From the NCBI GenBank assembly GCA_027364695.1, contig DAHXOV010000194.1, forward strand, positions 1-5,122: 5,122 bases of DNA. Reading direction: 5' to 3'. Shown here one piece after another: positions 1-5,122 of the stretch. This DNA is from a bacterium. Lineage in GTDB: Bacteria > Bacteroidota > Bacteroidia > B-17B0 > Aurantibacillaceae. Each line of letters opens with the position of its first letter. Within the stretch, counting starts at the first letter, position 1. The notes under the pieces were generated by a model that did not search any database, had not been told where the DNA came from, and saw only the letters and a program-made list of their open reading frames with translations. The position numbers were made by a program, and so were the translations under genes.

Positions 1-2343
1 CAAAAAGACTTACTCATAGATACACAGGGAAACTGGGGAAATATCCTTACCGGTGACAATGCTGCTGCTGCCAGATACATAGAAACTCGCCTCACAGCTT
101 TTGCACAAGAAGTTGTTTTTAACCCAAAAACTACTCAATGGCAACTCAGCTACGATGGAAGAAACAAAGAACCCATTACTTTACCCGTCAAATTTCCTCT
201 TCTGTTAACCCTTGGCGTAGAAGGCATAGCGGTAGGTCTCTCCTGCAAAATTTTGCCCCACAATTTCAACGAACTCACAGATGCCTCTATAGCTACGCTC
301 AAAGGAAAAAAAATAGAAATTTATCCCGACTTCCCCACAGCTGGAATCATTGATGTTAGCGGATACAACGATGGCAAAAGAGGTGGTAAAATAAAAATAC
401 GTGCAAGAATCAAAGAGCTCAATCATAAAACCATTACTGTTACAGAAATACCTTATGGAACAACTACCACCGCCCTCATAGATAGCATCGTTTCTGCCAA
501 TGAAAAAGGAAAACTTAAAATTAAAAAAATAGAAGACAATACATCTGATAGTGTAGAAATTTTACTCCACCTCCAACCAGGCATTAGTCCCGATCTTACG
601 ATAGAAGCTCTTTATGCTTATACACAGTGTGAAATGACCATTTCTCCAAACGCCGTTGTCATAGAAAACGACAAACCCCGTTTTATGGGCGTATCCGAAA
701 TGCTCAAATATTCTACTCAAAGAACCCTCTATCTCTTAAAAAAAGAACTTGAAATAGAACTGAACGAACTGAAAGAAAAATGGCACTTCGCTTCTCTCGA
801 AAAAATCTTCATCAAAGAAGAAATGTATATTGACTTCAAAAAGTTTGAAACCAAAGAATCTCTCTACGGGTACCTATACAAAAGATTTGAAAAATACAAA
901 AAACAACTCATCCGCCCTCTCAACGATAATGACCTTCAAAGACTCACTCAAATACCCATGATTAGAATCACCCGTTTTGACAGTACAAAAGCTGACGAAC
1001 TCATCAAAGAGTTGAATGAAAAAATAACCCAAACTCAGCACCATCTCAATAATATTGTTGACTACACCATCGACTACTTTAAAGAACTCAAGAAAAAGTA
1101 TGGAAAAGACAAAGAAAGAAAAACTGAAATAAGAACACTCCACCAAGTTCAAAAATCTGAAATAAACATTGCTAATCAAAAACTCTACATTGACAGAGAA
1201 GAGGGCTTTATAGGCACTGCTCTCAAAAAAAATGATTTTCTATGCGAATGCAGCGACAATGACGAAATAATAGCCATTATAGAAGAAGGCATCATGAAAA
1301 TTATAAAAGTAACAGATAAAGTGTATGCAGGTAAAAAAATCATATATGCCAACATCTTCAAAAGAAACGACGACAAAACCATTTACAACATCATATACAG
1401 GGACGGACCAAAAGGCGTCTATTTTGTCAAAAGATTCAATATAGGGGGCGTTACAAGAGATAAAGAATACCCGCTTACAAAAGGTACGCCTCATTCCAAA
1501 ATTGCTTATCTCTCCATCCACCCTAATGGCGAAACAGAAAAGCTTATTATACTACTCAAGCCTACTAGTGGGGCAAGAAAAAAGGAATTTGAATTTGATT
1601 TCGCATCTCTCAGTGTAAAAAGCAGAAATGCCATAGGAAATATCCTCACAAAATATCCAATAGCAAAAATCATCCTCAAAGAAAAATCTGCGGGACAAAT
1701 ACAAGCAGAAAAATGGTGGTATGATCCTGATACTAAAAAACTTAATCAAAACGAAACCGGTAAATACCTGGGTGCCTTTTATCCTGATGATAAAATTGTT
1801 GTAATCACCAAAAATGGATACTACAAACTCATCTCTCCTGACATACTCACTTTCTTTGATGACAATACCATTCTTGTTGAGAAATTCGATGACGACAACA
1901 TCTATACCATTATATACTGCTACGGTGAAGATAAAAGTTATTATATTAAAAGATCTAAACCTGAAATTACTTCCTCAAAAATGCTCATTATCAGCGACCA
2001 TCCTGACTCATTTATTGAACTCATTACTTCCGTTCAAACCCCAAAAATTAAACTTTCTTTTGCAAAAGAAAAAGGAAAAGACCTCCGCGATCAATATATC
2101 AATTTAAACGAATTAGCGCCCCTTATTAATATCAAGGCAAAAGGAAAAAAGCTAAGCGCTCATAAAATAAAAAATGTCTTGTTAGAAGAACCTGACGAAA
2201 TCAAAGAAGCAAAAAAATTTCTCCAAAATTCAGGTAACAAGGATGTAGAATTATCTCCCGAAGAACTTCACAAAAAAGCCATGGAAAAATTAAACTCAAA
2301 AAAACTACCCGGGGGATTAGGACAAATCAATTTTGATTTGTAA
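1..2343 (+). CDS. parC: DNA topoisomerase IV subunit A (ParC), 5'-truncated by the window edge
   Basis: This is the DNA-cleaving subunit of the type IIA topoisomerase that, with ParE, decatenates daughter chromosomes and relaxes supercoils. The frame is open from base 1 (780 codons plus TAA). The ATG at 253 is internal, because the upstream codons are clearly family sequence. Visible residues 4-31 contain GNWGNILTGD and then AAAARYIETRL, and Tyr26 (bases 76-78) matches the catalytic tyrosine of GyrA/ParC. EIPYGTTT is at residues 149-156. A charged helical stretch (about 325-370) fits the coiled-coil arm. From about 395 to 726 a C-terminal DNA-wrapping propeller follows, with a conserved GKKLSAHKIKNV segment near its end. 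There is no GyrA-box (QRRGGKG-like), which together with overall similarity to Bacteroidota ParC favours ParC over GyrA. Roughly 100 to 120 N-terminal residues, including the usual quinolone-resistance positions, lie outside the window. The tail ends LGQINFDL. The family assignment is firm; the exact subunit name rests on recalled family sequences. Confidence 0.93.
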   Translation, partial: QKDLLIDTQGNWGNILTGDNAAAARYIETRLTAFAQEVVFNPKTTQWQLSYDGRNKEPITLPVKFPLLLTLGVEGIAVGLSCKILPHNFNELTDASIATLKGKKIEIYPDFPTAGIIDVSGYNDGKRGGKIKIRARIKELNHKTITVTEIPYGTTTTALIDSIVSANEKGKLKIKKIEDNTSDSVEILLHLQPGISPDLTIEALYAYTQCEMTISPNAVVIENDKPRFMGVSEMLKYSTQRTLYLLKKELEIELNELKEKWHFASLEKIFIKEEMYIDFKKFETKESLYGYLYKRFEKYKKQLIRPLNDNDLQRLTQIPMIRITRFDSTKADELIKELNEKITQTQHHLNNIVDYTIDYFKELKKKYGKDKERKTEIRTLHQVQKSEINIANQKLYIDREEGFIGTALKKNDFLCECSDNDEIIAIIEEGIMKIIKVTDKVYAGKKIIYANIFKRNDDKTIYNIIYRDGPKGVYFVKRFNIGGVTRDKEYPLTKGTPHSKIAYLSIHPNGETEKLIILLKPTSGARKKEFEFDFASLSVKSRNAIGNILTKYPIAKIILKEKSAGQIQAEKWWYDPDTKKLNQNETGKYLGAFYPDDKIVVITKNGYYKLISPDILTFFDDNTILVEKFDDDNIYTIIYCYGEDKSYYIKRSKPEITSSKMLIISDHPDSFIELITSVQTPKIKLSFAKEKGKDLRDQYINLNELAPLINIKAKGKKLSAHKIKNVLLEEPDEIKEAKKFLQNSGNKDVELSPEELHKKAMEKLNSKKLPGGLGQINFDL
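2322..2341. repeat. Perfect 9-bp inverted repeat over the parC stop codon
   Basis: The arms ACAAATCAA and TTGATTTGT are perfect inverted complements separated by TT. They encode the last ParC residues (QINFDL) and run into the TAA stop at 2341-2343. In RNA this could form a short AU-rich hairpin (8-bp stem, 4-base loop). No U-run follows, so it is not a standard intrinsic terminator. It could be a weak attenuator, a 3'-end stabiliser, an operator, or chance in AT-rich DNA. The repeat itself is seen directly; any role is inference. Confidence 0.55.
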
Positions 2344-2368
2344 CTGCATAAACAATTATTTACATTAG
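2337..2368 (+). promoter_or_regulatory. Weak candidate Bacteroidota promoter ahead of the glycosyltransferase gene
   Basis: TTTG at 2337-2340 is followed after 20 bases by TACATTAG at 2361-2368. The latter matches five of the six fixed bases of the Bacteroidota -7 element TAnnTTTG. Transcription would begin about 6 to 8 bases before the ATG at 2382, giving an almost leaderless mRNA. One mismatch and a spacer one base longer than the usual 19 make this marginal. Read-through from parC is the alternative. Confidence 0.22.
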
Positions 2369-2381
2369 CAAAAAACTTTTA

Positions 2382-3107
2382 ATGTCTGAGAGTTTAGTCA
2401 TTATACCTACCTACAACGAAATAGATAATATAGAAAAAATGATTCGTACTGTCATAACTTTATCCATTCCTTTTGACATTCTTATAGTAGATGATAACTC
2501 TCCTGATGGTACAGCATCTATCGTTCAAACCCTCATGCAAGAATTTCCTGATCGGCTACATCTCATACTCAGAAAGGAAAAAAACGGATTAGGCAAAGCA
2601 TACATAGCTGGATTTCAATGGGCATTGCAAAAAAAATACGAATATATTTTTGAAATGGACTGTGATTTTAGCCACGATCCCAACGATCTCATCCGTCTTA
2701 TGGATACCTGCTTAAAAGGGTCCGATTTAGCCGTAGGTTCAAGGTACTGCAAAGGCGGTCAGGTTAAAAACTGGCCCGTTGGTAGAATTTTAATGAGTTA
2801 TCTTGCCTCTCTCTATGTACGTATGGTGTTATGTATCCCTATACACGATGCCACTGCTGGTTTCAAATGCTACAAGAGAAAGGTATTACAAGAAATGAAT
2901 TTTAATATTATTCAATTTACTGGCTATGCTTTTCAAATAGAAATGAAATATGCCGCCTATAAATCAGGATTTAAAATTGCTGAGGTCCCTATACTCTTCA
3001 AAGACAGAGAACAAGGACAAAGTAAAATGAGTATCAAAATATTTCGTGAAGCATTATTAGGTGTACTAAAAATGAAATTTAAAAAGTATAAAAAACGAAA
3101 TGAATGA
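2382..3107 (+). CDS. GT2 glycosyltransferase, polyprenol-monophosphate mannose synthase (DPM1-like)
   Basis: This enzyme probably transfers mannose (or another hexose) from a GDP-sugar to polyprenyl phosphate at the inner face of the membrane, making a lipid-linked donor for extracytoplasmic glycosyltransferases. The 241 residues form a single GT-A domain. Family motifs in order are PTYNE (9-13), DDNSPDGT (37-44), the metal-binding DxD site within MDCDFSHDP (92-100), GSRY (119-122), DATAGFKCYKR (156-166) and DREQGQSKMS (208-217), followed by a very basic tail. The DxD site reads DCD rather than the usual DAD; both aspartates are kept. There is no C-terminal GtrA-like membrane domain, so it is the short, soluble or peripheral type. 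The start at 2382 places LVIIPTYNE at residue 5, as usual for the family. It lies 38 bases after parC, and its TGA overlaps the next ATG by four bases. The subfamily is well supported; the sugar and lipid are inferred and could be glucose or another hexose. Confidence 0.88.
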   Translation: MSESLVIIPTYNEIDNIEKMIRTVITLSIPFDILIVDDNSPDGTASIVQTLMQEFPDRLHLILRKEKNGLGKAYIAGFQWALQKKYEYIFEMDCDFSHDPNDLIRLMDTCLKGSDLAVGSRYCKGGQVKNWPVGRILMSYLASLYVRMVLCIPIHDATAGFKCYKRKVLQEMNFNIIQFTGYAFQIEMKYAAYKSGFKIAEVPILFKDREQGQSKMSIKIFREALLGVLKMKFKKYKKRNE

Positions 3108-4177
3108 AACAGATTCTCTTCTGTACTCTGTGCATTACAAATACAATCCTTGCACAATCTACTACCAATTTAATTTCAGAACAAGAAAAAAAACATTTTC
3201 AATCTCTCATCCAACTTACATTTGGGGGTGATAATGCCGAAGCCTATTTTGACCCCACGGGAGAAAAAATTAGTTTTCAAGTTACCAACAAAAAATGGAA
3301 TGTTCATTGCGATCAAATTTACTATCTTCATCTGAATAAACTTAAAAAAAAGGACTTATCAAAAGAAATGTCTTTTCAAAAAATCAGCACAGGCAAGGGG
3401 AGATCTACTTGTGCTTATTTTATGCCCGATGGAAAAAACATTCTCTTTGCATCCACTCATCATAAAATGGATTCCTGTCCACCACCAGCACCACATATTA
3501 AAGGAAAATATGTATGGCCACTTTACCCTGAATACGATATTTTTGTGGCAGATATCAAGGGTAAAATAATAAAACAACTCACCAATACCGATGGCTATGA
3601 TGCCGAAGCCACGGTTTCTCCAAAAGGTGATAAAATTGTTTTTACATCTACACGCAGCGGCGATATAGAACTTTGGATAATGAATACAGATGGAAGCAAT
3701 CCCGTTCAGATCACGCACGAATTGGGATACGATGGCGGCGCATTCTTTTCGCTTGATGGAAGTAAAATTGTTTTCCGTGCCTCTCGCCCAAAAACAAAAA
3801 AAGAAATCAAGGAATACAGAGACCTGTTAGATCAGAAACTTGTAAGTCCTACCGATATGGAAATTTTTATTTGCGACTCTGATGGAAAAAATTTAAAACA
3901 AATCACAGATCTTGGAAAAGCCAATTGGGCGCCATTCTTTCATCCATCAGGAAAGAAAATTATCTTTTCCTCCAACCACCACAGCCAAAGGGGTTTTGAT
4001 TTTCAACTGTTTATGATAAATGTAGATGGTACTGGATTGGAGCAGATCACTACTGAGAGTAATTTCAACGCTTTTCCTATGTTCTCTCCTGATGGCAAAA
4101 AACTTATTTTTTCATCTAACAGAAACAACAACAATACCCGTGACACCAACTTATTTTTGGCAGAGTGGAAAGATTAA
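3104..4177 (+). CDS. Exported PD40/TolB-like beta-propeller protein
   Basis: This is a 357-residue protein with an N-terminal signal peptide: Lys2, a hydrophobic core at 4-16, and probable signal peptidase I cleavage after Ala17 (ILA|QS). The cysteines at 7 and 10 do not sit in a lipobox, so it is probably a soluble periplasmic or secreted protein. Six PD40 (WD40-like, TolB-type) repeats can be read at about 45-60, 102-117, 166-182, 211-226, 275-290 and 323-338, each with an [S/H/D]P-x-G-x-K-I-x-F core, for example SPDGKKLIFSS in the last. Two insertions interrupt the blades: a CPPPAP-containing loop (125-143) and a charged helix (229-245). Cys103 and Cys125 could form a disulfide. No catalytic domain is visible; from memory, related propellers can be fused to peptidase domains, but this one ends right after the sixth repeat. 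The start overlaps the glycosyltransferase stop as ATGA, which implies translational coupling. It has no clear role; ligand or protein binding at the cell envelope is the family expectation. It is not called tolB, because the TolB N-terminal domain is not recognisable. Confidence 0.85.
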   Translation: MKQILFCTLCITNTILAQSTTNLISEQEKKHFQSLIQLTFGGDNAEAYFDPTGEKISFQVTNKKWNVHCDQIYYLHLNKLKKKDLSKEMSFQKISTGKGRSTCAYFMPDGKNILFASTHHKMDSCPPPAPHIKGKYVWPLYPEYDIFVADIKGKIIKQLTNTDGYDAEATVSPKGDKIVFTSTRSGDIELWIMNTDGSNPVQITHELGYDGGAFFSLDGSKIVFRASRPKTKKEIKEYRDLLDQKLVSPTDMEIFICDSDGKNLKQITDLGKANWAPFFHPSGKKIIFSSNHHSQRGFDFQLFMINVDGTGLEQITTESNFNAFPMFSPDGKKLIFSSNRNNNNTRDTNLFLAEWKD

Positions 4178-4210
4178 TCAACAGCGTAATTTTGAAAGGA
4201 ACACTTTACT

Positions 4211-4807
4211 TTAATTCAACATTACATTCTCGGGAAAATGAGCGACATAAAAATGGGGTGTTTGTGATACTGCTTTTTGCCAACATCTGTTATTAGAATA
4301 ATTTCCAAAAACTATTTTTTTATTAGCGTGTGTAGTAAGCCATGAATTATTGTATATTTCTTCATCCAATTGATTTTTTCCCCAGCCTGAGTAACCTAAA
4401 AAGAATTTAATATCTTGTGGGGAGGCCTCATTTCTTTTTATCAATTCCTGTATGGTATCAAAGTTTCCTCCAAAATAAATACCATCGCATATTTCTTTGC
4501 TATCTTCTACAATGTTTCCTATTGAATGAATGTAAAATAAAGAAGAAGTCTGTACAGGTCCTCCAAAAAATATTAGCCAGTCTTTTGAACTTTTAAGTGA
4601 TTTTACAATATTAGAAAGGTAAATGTTTTGAATCGGCTTATTGATAATAAATCCTAATGAGCCTTCTTTTTCATTATGAATAGCAAGAAACACCGCCGTT
4701 CTTTTAAAATAACCATCTTTTATAAAAGGTTCTGAGATAAGCAAACTTCCTTGCCTCGCCCTGTAATTTGTATAATCTAATGATAATGAGTTTTCCTTAA
4801 ATATCAT
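4211..4807 (-). CDS. yqgE: YqgE/AlgH family protein (UPF0301, DUF179)
   Basis: This 198-residue cytoplasmic protein belongs to a widespread bacterial family whose biochemical role is not established. In order it shows GSLLISEP (20-27), GFIINKP (52-58), FGGPV (81-85), IYFGGNF (110-116), FLGYSGWGKNQLDEE (136-150) and NSWL (154-157), which are the family's conserved blocks. Its length is close to the roughly 185-190 residues usual for the family, with a few extra residues at the N-terminus. The ATG at 4805-4807 is the only start that fits: the nearest upstream ATG is out of frame and soon hits a stop. No Shine-Dalgarno sequence precedes it; the leader is A/T-rich, as is normal for Bacteroidota. 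It converges on the propeller gene with 33 bases between the stops and no hairpin there. It is not next to ruvX/yqgF, its common partner in gammaproteobacteria. Its own promoter is visible at 4850-4880, so it is probably monocistronic. Confidence 0.93.
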   Translation of the reverse strand: MIFKENSLSLDYTNYRARQGSLLISEPFIKDGYFKRTAVFLAIHNEKEGSLGFIINKPIQNIYLSNIVKSLKSSKDWLIFFGGPVQTSSLFYIHSIGNIVEDSKEICDGIYFGGNFDTIQELIKRNEASPQDIKFFLGYSGWGKNQLDEEIYNNSWLTTHANKKIVFGNYSNNRCWQKAVSQTPHFYVAHFPENVMLN

Positions 4808-4849
4808 AAAAACTATTTTAACACATCAAAATACTTTCAAATTATATGC

Positions 4850-4880
4850 CAAATATATGAAGATTCAATGAAATGACAAA
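4850..4880 (-). promoter_or_regulatory. Bacteroidota-type promoter of yqgE
   Basis: Read on the - strand, TTTG (4877-4880) is followed after exactly 19 bases by TATATTTG (4850-4857). These fit the Bacteroidota primary sigma consensus (-33 TTTG, -7 TAnnTTTG) at every fixed base and in spacing. Transcription should start near 4843-4846, leaving a leader of roughly 36 to 39 bases before the yqgE ATG. The element lies in the gap after the edge gene's stop (4916-4918), which fits a role for yqgE alone. The match is seen directly; activity is inferred. Confidence 0.65.
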
Positions 4881-4915
4881 ATGAACTTCTTAATAGAGTA
4901 AAAAAATTATTGGAG

Positions 4916-5122
4916 CTAGGGTATAGGCGTATAATATAACCTTAAAACGGGCTTTAATGTAGAATGTCGGTATCCTCCGAGCACTGCGCGAGCTGCAAAG
5001 AAATCTTTTCTTGCTGAAAGTGTAACAGTCGGATCTGTAGCCACTAATACCATCCCATAGTACTTTATTTGATGGTTCAAAATACGCTGAACATACCTGG
5101 ATATATTGAATATGTATTCTCC
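4916..5122 (-). CDS. C-terminal end of a DUF4270-like protein, truncated by the window edge
   Basis: On the - strand the frame is open from the right edge for 68 codons and ends with TAG at 4916-4918. The visible residues begin GEYIFNISRYVQRILNHQ, continue with GMVLVATDP (23-31) and ARAVLGG (44-50), and end PVLRLYYTPIP. The order of an 'FNI-RYVQ' helix, a 'G-hydrophobic-LV' strand, an 'A-R-V-LGG' strand and a terminal 'LR-YYT' strand matches the C-terminus of DUF4270 proteins as I recall them. Those are Bacteroidota envelope lipoproteins of roughly 450-550 residues with no known function. The N-terminus, and therefore any lipobox, is outside the window. Coding is supported by the continuous open frame up to the edge and by the contrast with the A/T-rich spacer that follows. 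Its stop lies 108 bases before the yqgE start, with a run of seven T shortly after the stop but no convincing hairpin. The assignment rests on motif resemblance only. Confidence 0.62.
   Translation of the reverse strand, partial: GEYIFNISRYVQRILNHQIKYYGMVLVATDPTVTLSARKDFFAARAVLGGYRHSTLKPVLRLYYTPIP

Noticed and set aside
253..255. ATG as the start of the topoisomerase gene
   Set aside because: The same frame is open back to base 1 and encodes the conserved catalytic-tyrosine region, so this methionine is internal and the gene starts outside the window.
138..353. Short + strand open frame of 71 codons
   Set aside because: It lies wholly inside parC in another frame, has an Arg/Ser-rich low-complexity translation and shows no recognisable motif.
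874..1749. Several - strand open frames of 65-101 codons opposite parC
   Set aside because: Their Phe/Ile/Tyr-rich translations are what the antisense of Lys/Glu/Asn-rich coding sequence gives; they have no motifs and overlap a well-supported gene.
3359..3718. A - strand open frame of 119 codons opposite the propeller gene
   Set aside because: It is antisense to conserved PD40 repeats, its translation matches nothing I know, and no promoter or start context supports it.
4122..4137. AAC/AAT-rich simple repeat near the end of the propeller gene
   Set aside because: It is too short to be a microsatellite of interest and simply encodes an Asn-rich turn in the last blade.
4178..4210. Possible bidirectional terminator between the converging genes
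   Set aside because: No stem with a flanking U-run on either strand. The weak CATT/AATG pairing just inside the yqgE end is only four base pairs.
4838..4846. Second -7-like box (TATAATTTG on the - strand) upstream of yqgE
   Set aside because: It needs three bases between TA and TTTG instead of two, and no TTTG lies at the right distance upstream; the box at 4850-4857 fits much better.

Overview
The window looks like chromosomal DNA of a low-GC member of the Bacteroidota. Four things support this: a ParC of the Bacteroidota type with conserved blocks such as EIPYGTTT and FLCECSDND; the tail of a protein resembling DUF4270, a family essentially confined to this phylum; a textbook Bacteroidota promoter (TTTG-N19-TATATTTG); and the absence of Shine-Dalgarno sequences before the genes. 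Base composition is A+T-rich with many A-runs. The lineage within the phylum cannot be fixed from this sequence alone.

Left and centre, + strand (1-4177): three genes run in the same direction. The first is the 3' part of parC (topoisomerase IV subunit A), which is open at the left edge and shows the catalytic tyrosine at visible residue 26. After 38 bases comes a short GT2 glycosyltransferase of the polyprenyl-phosphate mannose synthase type. This overlaps by four bases (ATGA) a gene for an exported six-repeat PD40/TolB-like beta-propeller protein. The last two genes are very probably co-transcribed and translationally coupled. Co-transcription with parC is possible, but a 9-bp inverted repeat over the parC stop codon and a weak promoter candidate leave that open.

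Right, - strand (4211-5122): a YqgE/AlgH-family gene converges on the propeller gene with 33 bases between them and no visible terminator hairpin. Its own promoter lies at 4850-4880. Beyond it, in the last 207 bases, is the C-terminal end of a gene entering from the right edge. Its 68 visible residues resemble the C-terminus of DUF4270 proteins.

This is mostly housekeeping-type content. There are no mobile elements, CRISPR arrays, tRNA or rRNA genes, and no sign of a defence or otherwise novel multi-gene system. The points most worth a second look are the coupled glycosyltransferase/secreted-propeller pair, the yqgE promoter, the inverted repeat over the parC stop, and the edge gene.
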